Positions 19,901 through 30,700 of a stretch of 64,000 nucleotides of DNA are shown here, in pieces. The stretch's first letter is position 1. Each line of letters opens with the position of its first letter. Location: the NCBI GenBank assembly GCA_014526335.1, contig JACTAT010000029.1, positions 4,792,105-4,856,104 of the forward strand. The letters run 5' to 3'. Origin of the DNA: Chrysaora quinquecirrha (Eukaryota > Cnidaria > Scyphozoa > Semaeostomeae > Pelagiidae). The position numbers and the translations under genes are program-made. The notes under the pieces are model-generated. The model saw only the letters and a program-made list of their open reading frames with translations. It was not told where the DNA came from and ran no database searches.

Positions 19901-20157
19901 TTTTAGTTGAGATACCCTCAAAATCTAGGCCTACCCCGAAGCTCAAAGCTGGAGAAGATGGAGTCGTGACAGTCAACTTGAAGGATAGACAGGAAAGGAT
20001 TGTGGGAAGGAGTAGGATGTTACGTTGGGCCTATTTTGGTAATGAATCATGGAATCCTCTGAATCCTACTAACATAACAAGACTAGCAAGCCAGAGGCGT
20101 TATCCCCTTTGGCCCTGTTATCAAAGACGAAACAAAAGAAAAAGGTCTTGGATGTAA
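14769..20157 (+). CDS. Secreted multi-Ig-domain protein gene (plus-strand paralogue)
   Basis: Predicted exons 14769-14844, 16103-16414, 17081-17374, 18554-18829 and 19907-20157 join in one frame (402 residues); every internal junction is phase 1 with GT-AG borders. The product has a signal peptide, three Ig domains with paired cysteines, and a fourth Ig-like segment without them. No transmembrane helix is seen, so it is probably secreted. It is the divergent paralogue of the minus-strand gene at 13064-7547. Introns hold a foldback-free hAT-like element, a 430-bp CAT tract, two SINEs and nested MITEs. The last exon contains a good internal donor (GTAAGT at 20152), so the true 3' end could lie further on. 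Its role is unknown. Confidence 0.72.
14990..15553. mobile_element. hAT-like non-autonomous element
   Basis: The inverted ends CAGGGACCGCGGACGT and its partner AGGTCCCTG enclose 564 bp with G-rich subterminal blocks (GGGGGAGGCTAAA and its inverse). No clean 8-bp target duplication is visible, so the class is tentative. It lies in intron 1 of the plus-strand Ig gene. Confidence 0.5.
15677..15922 (+). CDS. Unrecognised 81-codon open frame
   Basis: The frame is basic and of ordinary composition (KKLRKFDSIKD, HPKEGHIAVGLHY, YWNKNWIEGLK) rather than repeat-derived. I do not recognise a family. It lies in intron 1 of the plus-strand Ig gene and could be a transposon remnant or chance. Confidence 0.2.
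   Translation: MYKKLRKFDSIKDSLLRYYRHKPDPVVRNFLRKIHPKEGHIAVGLHYTPKELDQVYWNKNWIEGLKKDTDRIIRGSQNIFT
16103..16414 (+). CDS. Ig-domain exon 2 (plus gene)
   Basis: The exon is 104 codons, with acceptor CAAACAG before 16103 and donor GTAGAT after 16414, phase 1-1. The B-strand Cys is in VVLICRATN, the core Trp-like region in SWWKETYE, and the F-strand in DEGIYSCKRRN, followed by LTASITIRV. Both canonical cysteines are present. Confidence 0.82.
16530..16950. repeat. CAT/ATC trinucleotide microsatellite
   Basis: About 420 bp of almost pure (CAT)n with a few interruptions fills the intron between Ig exons 2 and 3. All frames are open on both strands (poly-Ile, His, Met, Asp), which extends apparent ORFs artificially. 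Confidence 0.97.
17081..17374 (+). CDS. Ig-domain exon 3 (plus gene)
   Basis: The exon is 98 codons, with acceptor ATATGCAG and donor GTTAGT, phase 1-1. It reads GSPVSLFCVTKKS for the B strand and AYDSGRYYCRSGNFVASTNL for the F-G strands, the most canonical V-like Ig pattern in the locus. Confidence 0.87.
17412..17588 (-). mobile_element. tRNA-derived SINE, copy A
   Basis: Read on the minus strand it has an A-box-like GTGGCGTCGTGGTGTAA, a degraded B box (GGGTTTGAGCCC), a conserved body (CGAGGTCTCGATTAGTTA) and a CACCTTCACC tail. Copies B (28491-28675) and C (46340-46497) share the whole layout. Confidence 0.82.
18060..18310 (-). mobile_element. tRNA-like SINE with a hammerhead motif
   Basis: On the minus strand the head GCTCCGGTGGTCGTGTGATT, then CACGCAATAAACCCC and the B box GGTTCGATTCC resemble a tRNA. 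This is followed immediately by a hammerhead core and about 110 bp of body. No clean target duplication was found, so the outer limits are approximate. Confidence 0.65.
18172..18214 (-). ncRNA. Type I hammerhead ribozyme motif
   Basis: The minus strand reads, in order, ATGTCA (stem I 5' strand), CTGATGA, GCTC-CAATAA-GAGC (stem II and loop), GAAA, CGCG (minimal self-complementary stem III), TC, then TGGCAT (stem I 3' strand). All core positions of the hammerhead consensus are intact and stem I pairs over 6 bp with one G-U. The predicted cleavage is after GUC, between 18178 and 18177. The short CGCG stem III is typical of retrotransposon hammerheads that work better as dimers. Confidence 0.72.
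18554..18829 (+). CDS. Ig-domain exon 4 (plus gene)
   Basis: The exon is 92 codons, with acceptor CCTTTTTTGCAG and donor GTATGG, phase 1-1. It has a B strand RVEIACKKEAN and an F strand KHAGYYLCRDNKYAAMTTL; both cysteines are present. It is closest by eye to the minus-strand exon 8747-9034 (GYYLC). Confidence 0.85.
18977..19445. mobile_element. MITE of the GTAAATCCTCGAATAAGCC family, split by another MITE
   Basis: TACCGTAAATCCTCGAA at 18977 resumes at 19355 as TAAGCC and continues with GGGGGCTTATT blocks. The same family occurs at 29427-29622 and 37871-38309. The gap is exactly filled by the element at 18995-19354. Confidence 0.65.
18995..19354. mobile_element. 360-bp MITE with CACTCTTTTTTTTATAAGA ends, TA duplicated
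   Basis: The inverted termini CACTCTTTTTTTTATAAGAA and TTCTTATAAAAAAAAAGAGT are flanked by TA at 18993-18994 and 19355-19356. Internal AAGAACA words repeat. It inserted into a second MITE, and removing it restores that element's sequence. Relatives are at 20203, 51395 and 54652. Confidence 0.8.
19907..20157 (+). CDS. Last predicted exon of the plus Ig gene, Cys-less Ig-like segment
   Basis: The acceptor CCTTTCCCTTTTAG gives a phase-1 entry. The frame runs 83 residues to TAA at 20155. PKLKAGEDGVVTVNLKD and the following GRSRMLRWAYFGNE align by eye with the start of the minus gene's terminal exon. The F-strand half seen there is missing here and neither Ig cysteine is present. A GTAAGT overlaps the stop codon, so splicing onward is possible. 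Confidence 0.55.
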
Positions 20158-20202
20158 GTTCGGGTAGTTTTGGGACCTTGGGTCTCTGTCTTTTACTACA
20201 CT

Positions 20203-21400
20203 CATTTTTTTTTTATAAGAAACCGTTTATAAGAAACCGTAGCAGAGGCGCCGGAAGCTTCATGAAGCGGCGGGGGCAGGATCCGTAGAAAGGGCACCTA
20301 AGGTGTGTCGACCTTTTTGGTACGCTCATGATTCATAATTTTCATAGCAAAAAAGTAATTGTACTGCATGGCACGGTTAAGGTGATCTACAGGCATGACT
20401 AAAAGATTGCTTCGAATTGTTTCTGTTATAACAATATTCTTCGATTTCATTATCCAACTAATACTCTCCTTGGTCATTTTGACTTCTGCAGTATTTTTCA
20501 ACCTAACTACAACTTAATATTCAACCTAAGAAAAATTGTCTCAACTACTGCTTCATAGCTCAAAATCCTTAAAATTTCCCAAAATATCTGCGACGCTGGT
20601 CATTACGTGCAATAAATTGTTTCGCAATTTTTAAAGTGCAAAACAAAATGAAGCAACAACACTGACCTGCATAATACCTAAATAATCGAAAAATAAATTA
20701 TCAATAACAAACCCTTATATGATTTCAGCAAGAAAAAGGGACAAAACCTCGAATTTCCGGAAACTAACGATACTGAAATCCATCTCCGGCATGGGAAGGA
20801 AAAGAAATCTCTCTAACTCTCTCCTAGTACGATAGTGCCCCATCCAACGGGCGCTGAGGGGCCTGTACTCGCAAAGCGTCCTTTCTTTAATCCCTCGAAA
20901 CGCTGAGTACAGGTGGACAGCTGATGAATCGTACCTAATAATTTCTATTCATACATCACTTCCATCTTGTTTTCCACCCTTGAATCCTTCTATACGCGTT
21001 CTATTCACCAAGACTTACGGTCACTACAACTAATACGTGGATCCCATCACCGTATGTTGAGTACGAATACTCCTATACTTTTTAGTTTGCCCCTTGTGGC
21101 TTTATATTATTTTAATAAAAAAAGTTGCTCGATTGATGTTCAGTTTCCATCAACACGAGACCATTGACATTCTTCTTCCTTGAAAATTCAGGCCTCGGTA
21201 ATTTTTTAAAACATATTATTATGAAAATATCGGGAACCAGTTTTTTTGAAAGGGCACTTTGCTGCCCCGCGCTGCCCCTGTAGGGCAACAGCTAGGCCCC
21301 GTGGCTCCGGCGCCCTTGAACCGTAGGGCAGCTGCTTTGGTAGGAGATTTTGTGTGAACCAAAAAGTTAAGAAACTTTTATATTTTTCTTAACGATATCC
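20203..21400. mobile_element. TATAAGAAAC-type MITE interrupted by a hAT-like element
   Basis: ACTCATTTTTTTTTTATAAG with GAAACCGTTTATAAGAAACC at 20203-20242 continues after 21319 with AAGTTAAGAAACTTTT. This is the same vocabulary as the element at 54652-54878. The right boundary is approximate. Confidence 0.5.
20243..21318. mobile_element. 1076-bp non-autonomous hAT-like transposon
   Basis: The ends CAGAGGCGCCGGA and TCCGGCGCCCTTG form imperfect inverted repeats. They are flanked by an exact 8-bp duplication AACCGTAG (20235-20242 and 21319-21326), the hAT size. No transposase is recognised inside. It sits in an older MITE just 3' of the plus Ig gene. Confidence 0.85.
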
Positions 21401-21773
21401 TGCCCCAAATGTGGCTCCGGCATAACATCTGAAGACCCTTGTTTCCAGCTCTTTATATAGTTGTTCGACTTCCAAAACGGAAATAACAGACACTAATTCG
21501 AATCAGCATAAGCACTCATTCTTTCTGTTTTCTCTGAAACGGGGGCACTGATTCGAGGGAGACACTCATTTGGGGAACTACAAAAGTGTGATCCTCTCTG
21601 ATCCCGCTTCTCATCCCTTCTCTGTAACAAGACAGGGAAATTTGACACACAGGACACCCCATGGCGATGCATTCGAGACGAAAGATGAAAGACGATCACA
21701 CTTTACGATAATGCTGTGAGAAGGACTTGCCAGTAAGCAAGGGCTTCTAACTTCCGCTTAGTACAAGATCGAA

Positions 21774-24700
21774 ATGGCGCTGCCAGCGACAAATTTTCAA
21801 TGTCAAAGACTATACAGACTCTACATCGCAACTGGGATCTTGGCTTTAGGGTTGTTGTTCTTGATCATCGGTTTAGCGTTGGACATAACATGTGAAAATA
21901 AAAAGAAATCTGAACAAACTACTACTTCACCTCAGAAGCTTAAAAGCCTGAAAGAGTTCTGCCAATATTCAGAGGAAGCAAGGAGAATAGGCCTGGAAGA
22001 CTTCCTTAAAAAAGTACAAAAGTCCTATTTTGAGCATTCACCAAATCAAGTTGCATATCAACCAGATATTCGAAATGAGGATATGGCTGAGCATGTCAAA
22101 AAACGGTGAGCAACTGAGGTTTATTTTATATTAGAGAAAAAGAGAACGGGTCTATTTGGCCACCCAATCTAGGCATTTCGTTGTCCATGCTAAGCTGCTA
22201 AATCAAAATAAAATGAATTCGAATTCGAATTTAATTTACAGTACCGGGTGAAAATATGAGGTGTTGAAAGCTGACTTTGACTCCGTCTTGTAGGAAAAAT
22301 AGATCTTTAGACTCGACCTATTCTGTGAACTAATATTGCTAATATCTTTCTTATACAACCCAACGTCAGTATGCCAACAATCTTTCCTCCAAATCATCAC
22401 ACCTCTTATTCATACCTTTTCTGCAGATGTTCCATGCGCATCCGGTGTCTTAACTAGAAATTAGGGACATTCAGTTTCAGTTGAGGACCTTCTGTAAATT
22501 TCTGTAAATTCCGTCGGGGAAATTCATTTGGGGACATTCTGTAAACAGCCATTGAGCCACAATCAAAAGCTTTGTCAAATCGCTTTCTCCTACACTTATG
22601 AAACAACAGCGACAACGTTTCCTGGGGATGATAGCGAGCTGATCGGTTGGTAGGAACATTACGACGAGTGCATTACGCTTAACCCCGTAAAAACTTTCCT
22701 TGAGATAACAATCGCACACTTTGTATTCTTTGTGTTTATTTTCAGATATTTTCCATATGACCCAAGACCAAAGATATTAAAGAAAAAGACAGATGCAGCT
22801 TTGAAATTGCTTCAGGAAATCCAATCAACAAAATACGATGCAAGGAAAATGAAGCCCAGGGAAAATCGTGTCATTGCACAAGTATGATCTGGTTCAGTAC
22901 ATATGTGGAAAAGTTTAAAATTTTATAGGGGCTTAGACATAGACTCATCACCGGAGCCTTCGTTGTCGCTGCCAGTGTTGATTTAGAAATCTAAACACGG
23001 GGGCTCCAGAGGCAGAGTCACAAGAGAAGGTGTGGCTTCTTGCGACTAAGCAGGTATGATAAACAGTTATCGTCACTGAAGACCAGAAAAGAGGATCTAT
23101 TGCAAGCAATATACCCAGGGGCGCAAATCGAAAAAATTATTGGGGGGGTGTCATGAAGTGGGACCGAAGGGTATTGGTCTTTGTGTGCCGAAAAGCGCAC
23201 CCACCTAGGGGGGTTCGGGGGCATGCTCCCCCGGAAAATTTTGAAAAATTGGGTTGCTAGAATCGCTCTGGTGACCATTTCAGGACTCTTTTAATGTAAT
23301 TTTTGCGCAGCCCAGCTGTTGAAGAAAACCTAAGAAACAACAAGTTTTGTCAAAATTTATGTCGATGTTGTCGCCTGGCGCTCGGAATTGTCCATAAAAA
23401 ATAAGACCAGAAATGGCTGACACAACTTGTCTTTGTTGTACAGCTAGGCATCTCCTGACTAACGGCAGTATTGGCTACCAATACATTGTACTGTCATGAA
23501 GGGATTGGGTTTCGACTGGCCGAAAGTTGTCCCGCCTAGCTGCTCTGGCCCTTTTGTTTGCTAATTTGTTCTTTCAAAGAAACATCATCACTATTTCCTG
23601 CTATGCAAAACAGCGTGGTGAATTAAGTTCAATGTTCAATGATCTGCATGAGAGCAATTTTTACCGATTTTTCTTTGGGTTTCGGGTACAACTCTGTTTA
23701 TTACTATTGAAATTGGAAATAATTTAGTTCAGAGCCGGATCGGGACCGACTTTATCACTATAAAGTAGCTACTGGGACCGGTTGGAAAAATTATTGGGGG
23801 GGTGTCACACCCCCCCACACCCCCCCTCATTTGCGCCCCTGAATATACCCCTTAGGAATCGATACGACTCAAAAGGCTGCTAGGGATTTGCAACCTACGT
23901 AAAGATCACAGGGAGGTTTTTCAAAAGCATGATCGATCCAAAATTCCTTTGAGGGGCTGCCCCCAAAATATAACATGAGATCAAAAGTGGGCTTAGAAAA
24001 CGCCCACAGAAAACGCCTCTGATCGCTTTCACCACCTTCAGCTGTTCTTGTTGTTAAAATGGCAGCTCAAATTGGGTAAGAGTTGAAGCGAACTGCTATA
24101 GTAGTTGGACTAGATTCAACAAGCGGAAACTGAGACCAGTCGGTGAAAATTTCGCCCAAGTCAGGTTGAACGGGCAAGATCCTAAAGAATCTTAAAATTA
24201 CGCTCTAAGATTAGTTATTAGCATTACAAGCGCTCGGACAATAAAACGGCAAAACGTTGCGCATACAGGCTAAATTTTGAATGCCTAATATATAAATTTG
24301 GAATTGAAACTCCACATCTTTAAATATAAAAGTATTATTTAGCGGCAACCGCCCATCGAAAAATTGCACTGCAGGTAGTTAATATTTGAATATGTATTTT
24401 TGTAGGTAAAACACTTCTTGCAACAGAATTTCGGAACACCATATGACGAGAATTTTTACGCCGGTGATTGGATGATGGGACCAAACTACTTTTGCTGGCA
24501 GCCGATATGTTACCTTGGTTACGATATTAATGCTCTTGGTTATTACAGCAAACCAAAAACAGTCAAAGAAATTGAAGATATGTTGTTGAAAATCAGAAAT
24601 CATAACGCAACAGTCGACAGTTACATGTACGATTACTCTGGGTCCTTAATGGAAGACCCAGTTTTATTTTATTTTTTCTTGAATTCCGGTATTCGTCATC

Positions 24701-27700
24701 ACATTTTCTTATACTCTCATTAGCTTGCACGAATTTCAAAAGTTGGTGTAATGTTGGCAACGTCTGGCCATGGCTTTATGCATACGAAGTTCTTAATGGA
24801 CAATCCTTCTCAATATTTCACCAGCAGGTTCCCAATCAAAAATTCAAAAAAATTTCCTGCCCACATTTCAGTTCACCACCACCCAGTCCTTTCTTCAGCA
24901 TCCCTTAGAAGCTTACTACAATCTCAGAAATCGTCTAAAAAGTCCAAGGAACACTGCAAATTCATAACATTAGGAGCCACGGACGAAGGCGGCCCCAGAT
25001 ACTCAGAACCCCCTAAAAACCACTACATATGGTAGCTGGTCATAAAGGATCCATCACAGTTTAGGGGAACATGGACTATGAATGCAATCATCAGATAATG
25101 TTAAGAAAGACTCTTAAGGTAACAACTGCCCTTTAATGTTGATATGGTATTTTCGGTCTCTATAGCTCTATAGTAGATCGCCACCAGCAGTCAAGAAAAA
25201 CGTGATTGAAAGTTTTCCTTTCACAATCGTTAGGTCTTAGGAAAGAGAATCACTTTTTTCGTAGCTAACTAAGCTGCCGATCTTTGAGGTTCTGATCATT
25301 GAGTACCCGACTACAATATCCGCCATCTGTTAGTGGCACAAGCTGCAGGTCCACATCAGCTGAATAGCTCCCAAACAAATAAAGATTGCTCAATTTCCTA
25401 ATTGTTTACAGGAATATAGATTTAATCTATTAACAGGATTTCTCTTTATTCTCAGTGAGAATTTGAAGCTGGGAGTAAAAGCTGGAATGGTGCGTGCTAA
25501 AATCGATTGCAAATCTGGGTTAGATGCCTTTCTAGAGCAGTACAAAACAATTGGAAAGACTAGAATAGCAAGTTCTGTGCTTGAAGAGTGGTTTGGAGTG
25601 AATTTTGTATCGTTAATCACGACGCATTTTAATGCCTTGAACAACACTCTCAATCAAACCTGGGCCACAAGAACTGGGAAATATGTTAAAGAATCAGTAC
25701 AAGAGGCTTTGATAGATGGAGTAGGAAAACCAGTCCTGAAGCTGATTAACTACCTTGAGCTCAATCACTCAATCCATTGTCTACCAAATGATCTGAGCAG
25801 TGGTCTTGGTAACTTGCCTGTTGCGAATGTATACACTAACGGAATACCAGGTATAATGAACGCATTTACATCATCTCAGCTTGACCTCCGTCTGTGACAT
25901 CAAATTGTATTCATTTCTTATTGGCAAAGCAAAAATTAAGGGGGCAAATGAAAGCTTTTGTTAGTAAGTAGGGAAGAAGAGACAGAGCTTTTAAATATAG
26001 GGTGCAATTAAGGCCCTGTATAGTCTTATTACCTGATTCGTAGTTATCGCTATTAGGAGCAACTAGGAAGAACCGCTTGGACCCACAAACCAGTTTGAAC
26101 GACATCGATTTCGTCTAAGTCTTCCTCTGATGAGCAATAGCTGGGACTATGTGATCATTCTAGCCTCTGTAGCGACTTGATTGTTACATTTTACGTTACT
26201 TCATTCATTGACCACTGGCTAATCTTTGTTATCATTTAGGTGAAAAGACGACACAGAAGATGCCCTTGACTGGTGCACCATTGGATGGCAAACAGTCCTA
26301 TAAGCTTATATTGCCATATTTCACGACATCTGCAATAACACCAGAAGAAATAAATAAAGAGGGAGAGAGGCAACTCAAGTTATTCTACAATGAAGTAAGG
26401 TTATATGAGCTACCATGTTATATTGTAAATATTGATCAGACAGTTTCTGGTTCTTGTTGTTATTGTTGCTGTTGTCTTTGGACAGCTAGCGTCCAATTGG
26501 ATCTAAGGAGCAGTGCAGAGACTTAATGCAGCGAACGTCTCAACTCATTAGTCAACAGTCACTCAATAATCTAAACTGTTTAAGAACAGCGAATCCCCCC
26601 AAAAAAACTTCTCACTCCTAGATATTGTAGCAGTTTACATACTAGTTTTCCAATAAAGGGAATAAGGGGCTTCATGCTGAAACAGTAATTATTATAAGGG
26701 TCGTTTCGGGAGGGGATTTCATCTTCTCCTGTTGTCTTGAGAAAATCCTCTTGTTATTTTTTAGTTTTGTAGGATTATTTTTCGGATTGATAGGGGGGAT
26801 TTTACCTGATCACTGTTTTCTGTTCCCTTATTCCCTTAAAATTTTGGTCATGTTCTCTTCTTCCCTGGATACATTTCACATGTTCCCATGTTCCTTGGAG
26901 CCCCTAAACGACCCTCATCTATTTTCAAACTATATTTAGACTCTAGAAATCTCAAAGAAAATCATCAAAGATGCAAAGACAACGGAAGAGGCAGTCACGA
27001 GGTTCAAAGCAATGTTGAACAGTGATGAAATGTGGCATGGTGAAACGAAATTTCCAGAAAATGAATCCAACTCTGTTGCTCACAAACGATGTGTTGATGC
27101 AGCTTCGGCGCAAAAGCACTGTCCTGTCCGATGGAAAAGCATCATGAAATGGGCACAGGTAACGTGGAGTGTTATTTTGTCTATTATTTAATATACGTTG
27201 CTAATCTGTTCTAGTTGACTTCAATTTCTCTATCCACGCCTTTCGTTGTGGCTTGATCTCCTTACTGCCATGTCTGAGAGTGTCAAACTCATGCAGCTTG
27301 TGGGACCCGGAAGGGATGTTCTACTGCTCTACTGTTCTACGACAGCCACACCTAATAGAACACGCCGTTTGTATTATGAGCTATAAAGAAGGCTTCTTTG
27401 TCAGCTAAAGCTTCAACATTTTACAGTGGGTATTTCATAGGGTGACATCCCAATTTCCCAAAACAGTTGAAACATGAATCTGTCGGGAAAAGGAAAAGGT
27501 GTGGTTTTGTAGTTAGATTTTTCATAATTGAGTCATGAAATGAGCATCAGAGAGATTCTAGAGACATGGGTAGCCTTCTAGATAAGTGCGCACGTGTTTC
27601 ATATTCTATATAGATTTCAACATGTGTCAAAGTGTGAGGTTAAGTGAGTACTCCGTCGTCGATCAATTCTACCTTCAAACCCTCCAGTCAAAACGTTTAG

Positions 27701-30700
27701 GCATGCCACTCTGCCCTTGAAGAGCATGAAGACGTTTTGGTTATGTTCTATCGACTTGATACTGTACTCTCCGGCCAATAAACAACATCGAGGAGAAAGA
27801 ATTGATGAAACAACTGCAGCTTATTTCGATCAATTTTTGCCAGAATCGTGGCTTCTTGGCCAATAGATTTGGTACCAAATTCCAGATAATCAGCAGAAAT
27901 ATTCTCTTAAGTATCTATTACCTTTCATTTCCAGTATTGCCAAGATGTAATGTCAATCATAATCCCAAAAATCACGCCTCTGTTTCATTTCAATGGCAAG
28001 AAAAACACAGTACCCAACTGTCCGATCCAGATGTGGCCGCACTATAATCCGTCAAATGGAGCTCAGTACTTCGCTAAGAGCGACAGTCAATGCTCTTCAT
28101 TCACTCGATTTGGATTGCCTTTCTTCCTTGAGAAATATGGTCCAAAATATCAAGAATGGTCTGTCACAGGACATGAAGCAAGACCCGGACATCATACTCA
28201 GTATCAAGGTAGATTACGCAGTATACATAATTTTTTGTTTTGCATTGAATAGCAACGAACTAAAGTTCAACAATTTCTACATCATTCTGGGATGTTTCTT
28301 GGGGTACAGCTGGTCTAGAACTACAGATTAGCAAATATAGACAACACAAAAGAACCAAAATTACTTTACGACTATTAAGGGGACAAGGGCTGCCCTGAAA
28401 ACAATTTTCCTCGTTGCTAACGCTTGCAACGAACAGAAACTAAACTTGCGTTTGCCCCAGCCATGGTTAAACGCAAAGATAGTGTAGTGAATTGAAGGTG
28501 CTGTGGCGTCGTGGTGTAATCCAGCTGACACGTGGTGTCAGAAGGTCAGTGTGGTCAGGGTTCGAGCCCAGCCACGGTAGCATCACGGCCAGGGTCGAGG
28601 TCTCGATTAGTTAGCCTACTACAGAAATCCTAGCGACTGGCGCTAAAATACCATTTCACCTTCACCTTCACCTTAACCAAGTCAAAAATGATGTTTTCAA
28701 AGACGGTGTCGCTGGGGTAGATATCCCAGTGACCAAGCTATTTGGAACTTGATTTTTAATGTTTTTGCGTGGTTCATTGTCTTGGTCTTTTGCCACCATC
28801 TTTGGGTCGTGTAGTTAGATCTGACTCTGACTGACCATGATATGATTCCAATCTATATTTCAGGTATTGAAGAGCATTTCAGAGACAGGTGTGGTGGCCT
28901 ACCAGCTTGGTTTGATAAGCAGGGGTCTTATACAGTATTTGTTGAAGGCTGGGGTTTGTATAGCGAGAACCCCTTGCTATCAGATGATGTAAATCTCTAT
29001 AAAGACAACTTATTGCAAAAATATGGCATGTTTAAATGGCAGGTAGTTGCATATAATGATATTTTTATTGGAGCAAAAACATTTCTAAGATCGATCTTCT
29101 GGTTCAGGCTTTATTACTTTGGTCCCATCTCACTTTTGTATGCAAATAAATTTTTTATGGCTTAATTCTCCATGTAACGTAAAGTATTGCCCGAAATCTA
29201 AGTAACGCTTTTGCATTGCTAAAATTGACTTTGCATTGCTTCTCTTTTCAGACTTGGAGGGCTGTGCGCCTTATTGTTGATACAGGGCTTCACTACCGAG
29301 GCAAAAATATGTAAGTTTCGATTTGAGATCCTCTTTGACGTTGCTCATTCTGTGCAGTCTTTAGAATACTTCTTTAATGATAGCCTCTACTCAGCAGCTA
29401 GACCCTGGCCAAACGATCAAGCATTATCGTAAATCCTCGAATAAGCCCCCACCTTCGAATTAGCCCTCAAATTGAACAAGCCATTCTAGCGAAAACACGC
29501 GGGAATTATTTAAATAAGCCCCCACCCTCGAATAAGCCCTCCCCTCGAATAAGCCCCCACCACAAAATTCATTTTTGTAAATAAGCCCCCCCGGGGCTTA
29601 TTCGAGGATTTACAGTATTTGTCAAAAATTTGAAACCTGATTATCAAGCAATGTTTGACTGGTTGGCAACGTTATGAAACATTGGTTGACAAACAAAGTA
29701 AGCGACATTTGTTTCGTGGATGATTTGAAAAAAATTCAAACTTTGTGCTTGAGGCTAGCGCAAAATGTTTGACCAGCAATATTTTGGGACAACGCCAAAC
29801 GATAAACAGTTTGCTTGACATCCAAATTTCAAATGCTGGATAAACAATGTTTGACCCATCTTTTCAGGGCATTAAAATATCCGTTTCAGCAAAAAAGCTG
29901 TCTTGAGGTTAAGCTGCAGCAATGAAACCGTACGACCAAACATGATTTTTCAAACATTTGAAATTTGCTTGCCAAATACAATGTTTGACTGTTTTGCAAC
30001 ATCAAAACATTGTTTAAAAACATTTCTTCACTTGATACAAGCATAAAATGTTTTCACAAACATTGGTTCAGCGAATTTTGCTTGTCAAGCTATGTTCGGT
30101 GACGTTACCAAACTGTCAAACATTGCTTGTAAAACAAATTTCAAATGTTTGACCAATAATGTTTGATCGTTTTGCCAGGCTCGTACTTGATGGTCTTTTG
30201 ACAATCTGAATTGCTTTTAGGACTTGGGCGAGGAAAATGTTTGAAGATTACACATGGGATACAGGAGATTTCGCAAGAAAAGAAATAGTGAGATACATGA
30301 GTGATCCTGGCCAAGCAACGGCTTATATGCTGGGACGTCTGGAACTGATCAAACTACGCAAGAAAGCGGAAAAGGATCTTGGCTACAAGTTCAATTTGAA
30401 AGATTTTCATTATCAGGTATATTTGTTCTCGAATTTTTCAAGGTCTGTGTAAGTGACCAATCCAGTACAAACCTAGACTTACTACACGAGTCGTAGTTGT
30501 CGCTACCTTCACCTCAATTCAATTCATCCAGAAAAATGTAAAATCGAAACATAGTTGTTGCAGTTGCTAATGGCGACAGCTCAAACTACGATGAGCGGGC
30601 TGTGTTGCGTGGGGGGCTGGGAGCGAATCTACGACTTTGTAGTGAGTCTAGTACAAACCTACATATAAGAGCCGGCGGCTCAAAAGACAAGAGGCTCAAA

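Noticed and set aside
21493..21699. Minus-strand 68-codon frame upstream of the DUF885 start
   Set aside because: No recognised family or splice context; likely chance in the promoter or 5' region.
24751..25035. 94-codon plus-strand frame in the DUF885 intron
   Set aside because: No similarity to DUF885 at this position; the flanking exons join in frame without it.
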